NCBI RefSeq assembly: GCF_003369915.1
Contig: NC_046675.1
Coordinates: forward strand, 30,938,001 to 31,002,000
Source of the DNA: Drosophila miranda
Lineage: Eukaryota; Arthropoda; Insecta; Diptera; Drosophilidae
Length of the DNA: 64,000 nt
Reading direction: 5' to 3'
Positions within the stretch are counted from its first letter, which is position 1, and each line of letters starts with the position of its first letter. The position numbers and the translations under genes were made by a program. The notes under the pieces were generated by a model. The model worked only from the letters and a program-made list of their open reading frames with translations. It searched no databases and was not told the origin of the DNA. Positions 1 to 11,454 of this stretch are shown piece by piece.

Positions 1-1237
1 ACCATAATCTTATCGCAATGGCCAGAGCACTGGGCTGGGGCCGAGAGCAATAAAAATACACATAGAACTAAATAGTTGTAGTGGCCCCTCCAACTGCCCC
101 ACCGAACAGCAGTAACCTTGACAATCTCTGGATTCGCTCATAGAACAACGCAAATGCAACCGCTTTAAACTAATTAAAACCAAATACATCCAGGCAACGT
201 CACATTTTTCTGCATTCTCCCAACCAGAGCTTATCAAAGCAGCCTTGCAAATAAATTCACCCTTTGAATCTTTTATAGCCAACATGTGGGCGAAAGAGTT
301 GTGTTCAAAGAACTATTATGAAGTGGCAATTGTGCTCCTGTTATAGCCGATAAGATACAGTCCAGACGAAGCCAGACACGATCAGCGCGTCACTGGAGGC
401 ATTTTGTTATCAATTCCGATTTACAAATCGTTCATGGATTGACCCACTCCCATGCAATAAATTAATGGGTAATGAATTATTCGAGTATGTACTCGAGTTG
501 TCTTTGAGTTAAATCTCTGAGATATTTATAAAGGGAAGAATACATATATATAAGAAACTAGAGTTTTGCTTCAAGGGCTTTAAATGTCTGTTTTATGGAG
601 AGGATGGAGTCGCCTTTAAGGGAACTGTATGCTTTATAAACAGATGAACCTTGGTTCTGGGAATTTTTATTGAAATTTCACTCAGAATTTAGATGCCACA
701 ACCTTGAACCAAGTAATTTAATCTCAAAATGGAACAAAAAAGAATAAAACACCATTTTCCTTATTTTCAGAATAATAAATATTTTTGAAACAATAAGTAT
801 ACTTTCTATATCTTTATTCCTTCCTTCCATCTGCCTTGTGCACGATCTGCTATATTTCTTCGGTAGCTCTTTGCTCTTACCCTTCCATGCCATACACTTG
901 TGGACTTGTATTCGCTATCAATGTCAAACAGAGTTACAAGTCAGCCCCCATAGAAACCAAAATCAAATACTAAACGAACTGTAAACATACATATGTATAC
1001 GAGCACAGAGCAGCATTACAGACCCTGAGAGAGTGAGCCATTGAACTTATTACGATAATGAGGTAGCCAGAGAGCGAGTGAGAGTGAGAGAGAGAGTGTA
1101 GCGATTATTGTGCAACCGCCTCGTTCAGACAGACACCCAAACAGAGAGCGTTAGAGGGGGAGAGAGCACACCATTATCAATATCCTTATCAGCAATGCTC
1201 TCTCTCTCTCGCTGGTACTCGGTGGTGGGAGTGGGAG
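1..1237. other. Upstream non-coding region of cu, no gene seen
   Basis: No open frame here begins with a convincing ATG or carries a recognisable domain. Near 1069-1100 there is a GA/GAGAG-rich stretch and near 1200-1210 a CT-rich stretch of the kind bound by GAGA factor. GATA-type sites (GATAAG or its complement) occur near 349 and 1173. The arrangement suits a proximal regulatory region for the TATA promoter at 1238, but that is inference. Confidence 0.4.
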
Positions 1238-1274
1238 TATAAATGGCGCAAAGCACCATCCATCGAGTTTAGTT
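1238..1274 (+). promoter_or_regulatory. TATA box and initiator
   Basis: TATAAAT lies at 1238-1244, and an initiator-like TTTAGTT with its A at 1271 sits 33 bases downstream, the usual spacing. GA-rich DNA precedes it. It would drive the exon that ends at 1427. Confidence 0.6.
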
Positions 1275-1427
1275 CTTTGCAGTTCGTCGGAGGCATTAGA
1301 ACCAATTAAATTTCCGCTTTTTGAAAATCTACTTATCGATCCATTTCGACTGCTTTTTTGGATACTCTTCGATTTTCACTACTTAACCATGTGTGGGAGT
1401 GCATAGAGCATAGTGGGCAACAAAATG
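1271..1427 (+). other. cu: Upstream leader exon, probably of cu
   Basis: The exon is defined by the TATA/initiator at its left end and by a perfect donor, ATG|GTGAGT, at 1428. The ATG at 1425-1427 is in a strong fly start context (CAACAAAATG) and is the last codon of the exon (phase 0). A short upstream frame, ATG TGT GGG AGT GCA TAG, starts at 1389. Joined to the common cu exon at 9164 the ATG is out of frame with nocturnin, so either this is a 5' leader or it encodes another short peptide. Assignment to cu rests on strand and position only; a different gene is possible. Confidence 0.45.
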
Positions 1428-4400
1428 GTGAGTTCTGCACAGACCCCGATAGACCCCATCCTCTGCTGAACGAAGAACCCGCTTGCAAAATGCCCCACGA
1501 ACCGAACGAACGAATTTTCGAGTCCAGTCCAATGAAAGGCGGCTGGAATCAGCTTTTGCCGGAGCAGAACCAGTTATTTCCAAGCCAAAGTCGACGCGAT
1601 ATAGTGCCCATACTCGTACAGGCGAGCATTTACGATTAAAACATACAATCTGTCGCTAGGCGGTTGTATAACGAATTAATCAAACCTAAGCAAAAGCGTT
1701 TAAGCGTTTAAAGTGTGCCTATACCCTAGAAACCAGATGATATATGTGTGCTAGTTAGGCGACAGGAGAATATGTACTTGTGCTTCTAGCTTCTAGAAGA
1801 TCTTTATTGATGGGTTGCTAACCAAAAGAAATGGAATTTTCATACACATAAATGGGAAAACAGTCTTGGTAGGCAATTTATTACAACAGACCGTTGTCAG
1901 GGAAAGTCTCTGCTGTAAGAACAGCAATGGTAAGCATCTTTAGATGCCCTGTAATATCAAAAACTGTCTCGTCAAGGCATGACAGAAAATCAAACGATGA
2001 TAACTTATGATATAGCAAAGGAAGCAGCGCCATTTTGGACAACCTTCGAGTCACCGTATAGCAGAGTCTCATGGCATACAAATAGAGCAATTCTTTATAT
2101 CAGAAGGTAAATTATTGAGCAGCTTTTGTCATAGTACCCTCTTGTTTTTGGGTTCAAAATAACCGCCGCAACTGCTTTTTAACAATAAACTATCAATAGA
2201 TTTCCAAACATAATCTTTTTCACTAGTGCGATCATTTATAGGTCATCGATTAGTCGACTAAACCAAAGCATTCGTAATTTCAATAAGTGCCAAACAACTG
2301 ATAAGCTTGTTAAATACCAGACGTCCCTTGTTGGTTTTTCGTTTTTGATATATAGAGCTAGAGCCAGACGCCTGATCGATGACCCGATCACCTCTGTACG
2401 GGAGCAGGTGTCCCAGTAATTTAACTGACAAGGTAAATGCCGTTACAGAGTATTAAAAATGCCTCACGCATACGCCCTCCCTAGAGGCCTAGAACTGTCA
2501 TAAGTTCAGCGGGCGTACAAGTTCATGTGGCATTCGTTCCCAACAAGTTGACGGACGATTCTCTATAGACCCGCTCGTATACTCACGTAGTACATATAGC
2601 CGCATATATAAATAAAACTCAATGTCGGCCGCCTCAACACGACTTTCCGCAGTGCATTGCCAAAAAGAAGGAAAAACAACAAATAAAAGACAGAATTTAT
2701 ATCAAATCTTTAAGCAGCCAAAGAGCAGATGCAGGGAATTGGAAGTAAATATTATATTTAATTAGTGGGATATCCGAGAATTACTTCTTGTTGGGTGCTG
2801 GAACGGTTTGTAAATATAGGAATATTAAAGATAGAAGGGTACTTACATGTAGACCAAGTTCATTATCAACTGAGCAAACATATAAAGACAATTTTGTTGG
2901 GGGTTATATTGGGTTGTTGTTATTGCATAGTTATTCCATGAAAGTCAGCACTTCTTTATATTTGATGGGCTTTACATGTGTATAATCGTCAATGTAATTA
3001 GACTTTTTCTTGTCACACAAACGTATTACATCTTCAAGGGCTTTCATGTGGAATATTTCCAACAATTTATTTGCATTAAACGTATGTGGAGGCAGATTAA
3101 GTGTATTTATATTTATATGGGCGGGACACGCCATAGAATTGTATATTTTGTGTTGTGCTTGGATCAATTCTACACGCCTAAAAGTATGGTACACGTGAAT
3201 GACTCTGATATCGATCATATGTACATGAATATCTACACATGCATGTAGTTTGCTCATGCACATATGTAAATCATAAGTAAAATTCGTGTAAATTTCTCGT
3301 TTCTTGGGCAGATGTTTGAGTTTTGCTCTAGAACTGCTTCCAAAAGAACTTCATCCACGCTTTAAACTGGAAAAATACTTTGATCTTACTTCTCAAGTTA
3401 ATATCTTTTGTGTTTCATGACATCCCATGCTGCCACCATCAAAGAAAGAGATCCAAAAACAGATCTTATATCAGAGTACTAGACTTGTAACCTTTTATTA
3501 GATCTAGATCTGCACAAGTACTCAAGGTAATGATTAGATTGAGAAAAAAGGGTCCTTAAGTCTTTAAAAATAAACTAAACATTTCATTCAGTCTACGATT
3601 TCAATGAGAAATCTACATGTAGGCTCTACATGAGCACATAAATACGACTATGTACCCACTGCGGAAACGAATGAAAGTTGTTCTGTTTGGTATGTTGTTG
3701 TATTTTGTATTTAATTCGCTTTTAGTTTATTAGCCACCAAATGAAATGCAATTAATTTGCTCTTGAATTAATGCAAATCATGAAAGGCAACAACAAAAGT
3801 CATGAAATTGTATAATAATTTATTAGCTACAAATTAGCATTGGAGGTTTGATGTCTGTTTGTGTGCTTTTCCCCCCCTTTCTGGGAGGAGGAACAAAAAT
3901 GACTGTCAACTGGCAGACAGACAGATGGAGAGACAGTTGATTAATCAATCTCTTTTCTGATTGGAAATTGTTCATTATTTATCAGTTATTGTTGTTTTTG
4001 GAAATGAAATTACAATAGAAGGTACGACCTACCTAACATTTACTACCCTTTGAGGAAGTCGGGAGCTTGGGGAACACTTTGAAGATCACTTTTTAAGGAA
4101 GTTAGGGTGATTTTTGATTATTCTTTAAAGGGTTTTTGAGGTAGATGGATGTCCTCTTTTAAACAAGGCATTCCTTCCGATAATTCCCATTATTTAATGC
4201 CCATTTCCTGTCTTATAAATACAGCCATCTCTCTGAGTTGTTCAGCAATTATTTCACTGTGGCTTTAACCTCAAACACAGCCACAAGTTCAAGTGAATAT
4301 TCTTTTTAATTGAACAAAACAATTCATGTTATGTTTTCCACACAAGCCCCAACTGACTCATCAGGTCAAGTTTATGTGAGGGGGGAGGTCCAATGAAAGT

Positions 4401-4747
4401 GCCAGGCAGGCAGGCACTCAATCTATAACTTTTAGGCAGTAAATCACAGTAAATCTTATTGTGATTCGGCTAATTGTGAATTTGACATTTTGGAAAGTGA
4501 TCAAATGTGGTTTGCCTTTAGCCAGAGGAACAACGAAACGAACGCAACGACCGAATCGGCTTCGATCGAGCAAAGTGAGCGATCGAGAGCATTTACCTAT
4601 GACTGGTACTGAACAAAACAGACAACTGTCTGGTCTGCCTCTTTTAATGAGAGTGTGCGATGTACGATGTGCGATGCGCGAGAGGAGAGCGCCCAGAGGG
4701 AGCACTTGATTGCCTCGATCTCGGGCTAGAGCCCCCCCAAGCAAAGA
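1428..4747. other. Non-coding stretch, intron or intergenic
   Basis: I see no gene here. The frames present lack starts, domains and codon bias. A TATA-like element near 2604-2612 is followed by no clear exon. A CACGTG E-box is at 3192-3197. If the exon ending at 1427 belongs to cu this is its first intron. Confidence 0.4.
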
Positions 4748-4754
4748 TATAAAT
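4748..4754 (+). promoter_or_regulatory. TATA box for the long cu first exon
   Basis: TATAAAT stands about 140 bases before the start codon at 4896, in front of a region with no splice acceptor. The transcription start is not clear: the sequence about 30 bases downstream has no good initiator, and a CAGTC element near 4803 is an alternative. Confidence 0.45.
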
Positions 4755-4895
4755 AAGGAAAAGCAACGCACGCGCGTATTAATTGTTGGATGTTCTAAAC
4801 GGACAGTCGGTCGGTAGTCGCTAGTCGGTCTCTCTCCTAAAATATTGCAAAAATAATATTCAAAAGTGTTCGAATGGAAGAAGAGTGAAACGGAA

Positions 4896-5656
4896 ATGGA
4901 TAACAAGAACTGCATACAAGAGCATTATGGCCATCGCCGGCAGCCCGCCTTGGGCAAGGCCATGCCCGTGACGGCTCTGCTATTGAATCTCAATCTGGAT
5001 GATGGCACTCGCCGGCGCCAGGATGTCCAGGAGGAGCGGGATGAAGATGACGAGAATCCCCCACGATACTTTAATGTCACAGATGAGCCACCATCGCCCG
5101 ATGGAGGGGAAGAGCCACCCCCACCGCCAGCCCACTATCAACAGGAACCAAAGCTGGCCGGATCCTCGGCGGAGGCCAAACCCTGTCTGAATTGTTTGGG
5201 ACTAGGAGATCACCAGATGACCTCCTCCGCCACGTCGGCCATCAATGAGATGTGCCTGCGTCTGTGCGGAGATGAGTGCCGCCAGCCGCAAGGTCTCTCC
5301 CTCGGTGGCCAGCGTCTGCGCCAGGATTTCCTCAAGCAATACGAAATTGCGGAAGCACTGGCCAAGACCTCGGCAATGACCTCCACTGTGCAAATGAGAC
5401 AGCGTCTGGCCGCACGTAAACTGGAAATCGATTTTGAAATGGATGTCGAACTGGATGCCACCAAGCAGCAGCAACAGAAACAGCAGCAGCAGCAGCAGGG
5501 TGTGGCCAGCCCCAGCCCCAGCCCCAGCCCCAACTCCAACTCCAACTCCAATCGAAGACAGACTGCAGCTGCCGTTGGAGGAGACACGGTGCCGCCGTCA
5601 TCGTCGTTTACCGTCGATTATGAGCCGCCTCGCGATCTGCTCTTGTATCTTGTGAG
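4896..5656 (+). CDS. cu: cu (nocturnin) alternative first coding exon, long isoform
   Basis: The exon encodes an N-terminal extension of about 253 residues. It begins MDNKNCIQ at 4896; a short frame (MEEE, stop) precedes it at 4874. The region is acidic and low in complexity: a proline/glutamate stretch around residues 50-80, a glutamine run near 190-205, then Ser-Pro and Asn-Ser repeats near 207-225 made of direct CCCAGC and AACTCC repeats. It ends CTT GTG AG|GTGAGA, phase 2, so the A at 9164 completes an Arg codon and reading continues into MGSFN of the common exon, giving a protein of about 675 residues. No catalytic residues lie here. It may affect localisation or stability. A (CAGA)n run directly follows the donor. 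Confidence 0.85.
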
Positions 5657-6173
5657 GTGAGAGATTCAGACAGACAGACAGACAGACAGACAGTAACTGT
5701 TGCCGAAACTTGTTGCCTGCCTGGGGGGCTGATAAATCAAGTTCATGGCTGTGCTCTGTGTCAAGTGTTCTTAAGCTTTGTCCGGCCCCACAGCCACTCA
5801 GGCCCGTTTTTTTTTCAGCGGCAGCAAAAACTAACCTTGCACAATTTTTGTGCGAATTGATCATCAGGGTGGTCTGGTTGTCTGTATTTTTTAGTTGAGT
5901 GAAAGGCGGGGAAAATGTGGCAGGAACGATTTTAATTAAAAATTAATCTGTTGATGATATTTTTAGATACTTTTATTTACTGAAAAATTCTATTCAAAAG
6001 TTCTATTGATTCATTAGCATTCAATTTAATATTTATTAGGGGTTTTATATACCTATCTTTACTTTATTTAGGTATTTTATTGGGTTTATAAGTCTTTTTG
6101 AATTTTCTTTGAATTGGATCGTGCTATAGAGCTATAAAAGAGGTTGGATTTTACAGGGAATCGTGTCACTCCA

Positions 6174-6500
6174 CCCTTGGTCGGGGTCACCTTTTGGTGT
6201 CCTTTAAAAGTAATGCCATTTTAAACCAATTTCTATGACTATTTAGATGGGACAATCCTTATGTTATACTCTGTAGAGGAATGCAGTACCAACCCTTTGT
6301 TGGGGTCACCTTTTGCTGACTCAAAAAAGTAAGACCTTATTCTTTTTAAACAAATTTCTGTAACGATTTAGATGGGATAATTCTTATGTTATACTCTATA
6401 GAGGAAACCCTTTGTCGGGGTCACCTATTTTTTTTATACAAATTTCTATAACGATTTAGATGGGATGAACACTATATAGTACTCTTTAGAGTAATTTGCT
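6174..6500. repeat. Three-copy tandem repeat, unit about 117 bp
   Basis: The phrase CCCTTKGTYGGGGTCACC recurs at 6174, 6293 and 6408, spaced 119 and 115 bases, each followed by a similar block (TTCTATAACGATTTAGATGGGA) and then an ACTCTRTAGAGGA phrase. The third copy is shortened. It lies within the cu intron region. Confidence 0.8.
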
Positions 6501-7027
6501 GTGCAAATATACTACTGTACTACTCTATATAGGAATTTGCCGTGCCATCAATAAACCTAATCAATAAATAGTATATAAAATATGCCAGCTGGCTGGTTAA
6601 CCTATCAATGAATGTTAGTACTTTGTAATTGTCTCTGGATCACGCCCCGACAGCTGATAAGAGCCATACAATAAGCACACACGTATCGTATGGCACGTGG
6701 CCTATACTCAAGTAAAAACAATTTAAAAGCTACGGCTCGTAAGCGCTTTTGCAAGTGGGTGAAGTTCTTCAGCATATGAGATCCGAAAATGAATGCCTAA
6801 CCCCATAAAATATATTTCTGACCGTATTTTTTTAGGAAACACAGATGAGGCCGCGTCTCTTTGACATTGGCATACTGAAATTAAATAAAAAACATTTCAA
6901 ACTATCCTAATAAAACACTCAGAGTTTTTAGCAAACTAAGAGACAGAAATTTAAGAACTAAAAACCAGAGACTAAAGAGACACAAAAGATAACCCCAAAC
7001 GAGAAAGTGCACCAAAGGTGATCAAAG

Positions 7028-7107
7028 ATGGAGTTTTTAATGAAAACATCGCGTTTGATTGTCACATCGAAGACGTTTGCGAGACGTGTGGCCGTGCCCA
7101 TACCCAG
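7028..7107 (+). CDS. cu: cu alternative first coding exon with a mitochondrial-type leader
   Basis: ATG at 7028 opens a 26-codon exon ending CCC ATA CCC AG|GTAAAC, phase 2, the same phase as the other cu first exons, so it joins in frame to the A at 9164. The peptide starts MEFLMKTSRLIV and continues with several Arg, Lys, Ser and Thr and no acidic residue after position 2, the make-up of a mitochondrial presequence. The product would be about 448 residues. Mammalian nocturnin also has a mitochondrial form, which fits. No strong core promoter is visible upstream. Confidence 0.75.
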
Positions 7108-7800
7108 GTAAACACTCCCTTTATTACAACCCCTAGGATATCCAGAAGATACCCCTTGCAGATACAGATACTTCATTACGAATGTAACTGCGTTGTATCT
7201 ATCTGTCTGATGGATTAGCATTTGAGATCATACTGTTTAGGCATACACCACCGTCTGGACATTAGCTAAGGATGTGTTATTTTTTTGTGCATATCTCAGA
7301 GATGCGGGACACTTTTGTTTTCATTAGCTGACCGGCCATCTGGGACAGAGAGTGAGAGAGACCCCAATCTGCATTCCGTGTCCCATAAATATTTAGCAGG
7401 CTGTCAAGAATTGTTCTTTTGTTTGAGGCTGAGGCCGATACCTCACCACACACGCACGTGAGGCAGAACGTATTGATCTCGTTCTGTATATCTTGCAGAT
7501 ACATGTACAAGCTGGAATACTCGTTTGTGCGTCGTCGTCGCCGCTGTCGTTGTCGTCTCTGGTATCTGTATCTCGGAATCTTCGTTCTCTTTTTCGCCCC
7601 GCCGGCGACAATCATCTCTCTAATAAAGCGCCGCACTTCAGTTGGCATTCAGTTTCGCCAAAGTCGCTTGCAAGCGCACCTCGTTCCAACAAATATTTCG
7701 GCCACGGTCCCCAACCCAGTTCCCAAATTGGAAATCCTTCACCCTTTACCAGATACACTATACCTCCATCAACCGATTCGTCTTCGTCCTGCCATCAGTC

Positions 7801-7889
7801 ATGGAGCAAGCTCTGCATATGAAGCGTGCCAATAAGGCACCCTGCAAGAACGACCGCAAGTCCTACCTCCAGAAGGTGATGCTGACCAG
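7801..7889 (+). CDS. cu: cu alternative first coding exon, short basic leader
   Basis: ATG at 7801 opens a 29-codon exon (MEQALHMKRANKAPC...) that ends CTG ACC AG|GTGAGA, phase 2, and so joins in frame to the common exon at 9164 to give about 451 residues. Initiator-like elements (TTCAGTT) lie about 150 bases upstream near 7637 and 7650. The leader is rich in Lys and Arg but has acidic residues too; its role is not obvious. Confidence 0.75.
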
Positions 7890-8860
7890 GTGAGAGATCA
7901 GATCGGACGACCAGGCTGTGGCTGCTCTTCGCTCTGGACTGAGCCTGTGATTGATTGCGTTGACAAACTGAAACCCGTACACCGAAATCCAGTCCCATAC
8001 ACCCCAAACCGTACCAGAGAGATTCTCTCTCGATGCCCGAACTGGTTTTCATCAGAACCAGAATCAACAGAGCCCCCTCCCCACAACAGCTGTGAAGCTA
8101 TTGACCGAGCGACATTTTTTTGTTGGTTTTTTAACAGACTTTTGCGTGGGTGGGAAGCATCTCTATCTCTCTCTCTATATCTCCCTCTATAAGAGAGAAA
8201 GATCTGCGCTTAAACGTCAGTTTAGAACCAGAGCAAACGTGCTAATTGCTGAGAGATTTGATTAAAAATATAACATGACTTCTCTGCTGAAATGTGCATT
8301 AGAGACTCGTATCTATTTCTAGTTTGTGATTAAACTAAAGAGTTAGTCGTGATAATATAAAAGATTTATCGAGTGGGTAGGACACTGGGGTCTTGATTCT
8401 CAGAATGAATAGTATTCAATTGAAAAGTCTCTTTGTCGATGGATAAAGTTGTAAAAGGAACAAATCAATAGATCCTGAAGACAGGGAATTCTCTGTATTT
8501 TACCAGAAATATCTCTGAGATCAAAGAAAAGTGTTCTGAAATAGTTTAATCTTCAAAGTAATTATTTTTATTGATCCTAAGACAGAAAAATATTGCAACC
8601 CAAAGGGCTGCGCTGAGAGTAGTCCTGCAAAGTATTCTATAAGAAGACAGGATTCGGTTTTGTTTCGAAGGTCTCCTTCTTTCTTCCCAGCTGCTAATTT
8701 CCTAATTTCATACCTTCTTCTTGGCCTATATATCTATTTATTTTGCTTTCCATGCTTTCCTTGAAATTTGTAACTCTCAAAAGCTCTGTAAAATCTGTAT
8801 TTAATCCCACACAATCCCCACACACACACACACTATGATTCTTTTTGCAGCAAGGGAAAT

Positions 8861-8955
8861 ATGGCAAAATTATATACGAGTCGTCGACATAGTCATAGCC
8901 TATTCATTTTCAGCATAATACTGCGAAAAATCCTTTATAGAAAGCCCGATGCGTT
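8861..8955 (+). CDS. cu: cu alternative coding exon, possibly internal
   Basis: ATG at 8861 opens 31 codons (MAKLYTSRRHSH...) ending GAT GCG TT|GTGAGT, phase 2; the A at 9164 makes a Leu codon and the frame continues into the common exon, giving about 453 residues. A good acceptor (TTCTTTTTGCAG) ends at 8850, ten bases before the ATG, so this may be an internal exon entered from an upstream leader, for example the exon ending at 1427. The peptide has a basic start and a hydrophobic middle. Weaker than the other three because it could also be a chance frame. Confidence 0.55.
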
Positions 8956-9164
8956 GTGAGTATCCTTCCGTTGTTGTTGCATTGCGTTCCTTTGTTGCTG
9001 TTGTTCTTGATGTTCTTGCCGTCTTTAGCTGAAAATTGTTTGTTTGAAAAATATCGATTTAAATGCCAAAAGAAACCATATCCTTATGGTTTGTGGAGCA
9101 CGTTTTTAGCTGCATTTTTTTGCCACAAAGAATCCATAATTTATAGCCAAAAACCTCTTACAGA

Positions 9165-10682
9165 ATGGGCTCATTCAATTCGGCACCAAAGATCAACAAT
9201 GTGGACTCCCAGGACGATGGTCTCGAGCTGCCCAAGGGTCTTCTGAGCACATCGGCATTGCTGCAACATGTGCAGCAGTCAAGGGGCGTGGGCATCGAAC
9301 AGCCATCACTCCTGTCCCGATGCTTCCTCAAGCCCCTGTTGATGGACGAGGATGTCACCGATGGATTGCGTTGTCTCCAGCTGAACTCTGTTTCCAGAGG
9401 TAACAAAAATGATACTTACAGCTTTTTATGGATTTATTATAATTTATGGATGGATTTTTAGTTTGCAGTGCACCCATTGAGGGCGATAGTTCGCAGAACA
9501 TTCGATTGCTACAGTGGAATATTTTGTCGCAGAGTAAGTACTGTTTATATTAATCCTTAATCCTTGTCCTAATCGGTTTCTTTTAGCTCTGGGCCAGCAT
9601 AACGATGGCTTTGTACGCTGTCCCGAAGAGGCATTGGATTGGCAGCATCGCAAGTACCTGATTGTCCAAGAGATCCTGCAGAATCAGCCCGATGTCATTT
9701 GTCTGCAAGTATATATTTATGACCTCCCCCTTGGCCGCCATGCAGTTGCGCTTTAACAAGGAATCCCCATTCGTTCTTTTACAGGAAGTGGACCACTTCA
9801 AGTTCCTGCAGACCGTCTTGGGCAGCCAGAACTATGCGGGCATCTTCTTCCCCAAACCGGACTCGCCTTGTCTGTACATAGAGCAGAACAACGGACCCGA
9901 TGGCTGTGCCATTTTCTACAAACGCGACAAGCTGCAGTTGATGGGCTACGACACTAGGGTCCTGGAGGTGTGGCGTGTGCAGAGCAACCAGGTGGCCATT
10001 GCTGCCCGACTCCAGTTGAAGGCCTCCGGCCGGGAGTTCTGTGTCTGCACCACCCATCTGAAGGCACGGCATGGCGCCCTGCTGGCCAAGCTGCGCAATG
10101 AGCAGGGACGAGATCTGATGCGATTCGTTAAACAGTTTGCTGGCGAGACGCCTCTGCTGCTGTGTGGAGACTTCAATGCGGAGCCCATCGAGCCCATATA
10201 TGCCACGATACTCGGCTGCGATCTGTTCAAGCTAGGCAGCGCCTACGCGGATGTTAAGCTGGAGCGAGAGCAGATCCTACAGCCCAGCGAGGATGTCAAT
10301 GAGTTTGTCTCGCAGTCGATCAAGCGTGAGCCGCCCTACACCACCTGGAAGATACGCGAGGAGGGCGAAGAGTGTCACACCATTGACTATGTCTTCTATA
10401 CACCCGATCACCTCAAGGTGGGACCGCATTAAAAGGTTATAAAGACATTTTCTAATCGCTGTTCCCATCCAATTGCAGATCAAAAACTGTTTGGAATTTC
10501 CGGCAGGGGAAGAGATTGGCAAAAATCGCACGCCCAGCTATCAGTATCCATCGGATCATTTCTCTTTGGTCTGTGACTTTGAGCTGCTCGATGGCCCACC
10601 ACTAACCTCTGGCTCGGGGGATCAGGCGGACAAGGCGAGTGACAGCGAGGGGGAGGGCAGCAAACATGGCAACATACAATAG
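9165..10682 (+). CDS. cu: curled / nocturnin, common exons
   Basis: Exons are 9164-9399, 9462-9533, 9587-9708, 9785-10417 and 10479-10682; from the internal Met at 9165 they encode 421 residues. Nocturnin belongs to the endonuclease/exonuclease/phosphatase fold of the CCR4 family and acts on NADPH (earlier described as a deadenylase). Visible motifs in order: QWNILSQ, CLQEVDHF (metal-binding Glu), NGPDGCAIFYKRDKL, TTHLKA, LLCGDFNAEP (catalytic Asp and Asn), TIDYVFYT and YPSDHFSL (catalytic His). All splice junctions keep frame. An acidic, glycine-rich tail follows the fold. Four first coding exons upstream feed into the base at 9164. In Drosophila, loss of cu gives curled wings. Confidence 0.95.
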
Positions 10683-10852
10683 CCAAGCCGCCACAAAGCA
10701 TCCGAAAATTCACCAGATGACAAGTTTCAATTACATTACATCGATTGTGATATTAGTTGTTAGATAAATTTTAGCCTCATAACTCGTACACATACACGAG
10801 TGTTGCACGACGACAGTTTGCAGCTTTTTACAAGAAATAATCCAAAATGCAC

Positions 10853-10858
10853 AATAAA
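10853..10858 (+). terminator. Poly(A) signal of cu
   Basis: AATAAA 171 bases after the stop codon, followed by further AT-rich sequence. Confidence 0.6.
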
Positions 10859-11454
10859 TAAATTAATTAAGTTGGAAGAAAGTCAACAAAAAATGGGTTT
10901 TCGTTCTTCTTCTAGATCTGTTCTTGTTCTGTCAGCTATATAATATTTTAGATCTATTTTAGTTCAATTTAAGTCTGTTATATATGGAATCTTAAAAAAT
11001 GAGGATATCTACAGGATGTTAGTAGGCTAGTTAGGAGGCAATACCCTCACAATGTAAGTAAGATCACCCTCCGGTTAGGCCAGTTTGAATCCGATTAATA
11101 TGAGTGCAATTGATCAACAACCTATCGCAGCTAATCGCGAATTCCACAGCTGGCATAGTAGATTAAATGCCTATTGAATCTACTCGCAAATCGAACCCCT
11201 AGAAAAAGCCGTCTAAAGCCATCACAAAAACACGCCATTTGGCGAAAATTGCAGCCGGAAATTATCAAATGCGGCGCAGTCCGCGTAGCCACTGAGAAGC
11301 CACTGTTACGCAACAGAACAAAACTGGGCATAATAAATATACTTTACATGTATTCAATGCATTCAATGAATTATAACACGATATTCACACTAATATTTAA
11401 CTTGCACACCCGCACCAAATGTCCTGGAGAAAGACATCCCATCCATCCATCCGT

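Noticed and set aside
1358-1639. 93-codon open frame
   Set aside because: It begins without ATG, runs across a perfect donor at 1428, and has no recognisable composition.
6174-6500. CRISPR-like spaced repeat
   Set aside because: Eukaryotic setting; whole units of about 117 bases are similar, so there are no unique spacers.
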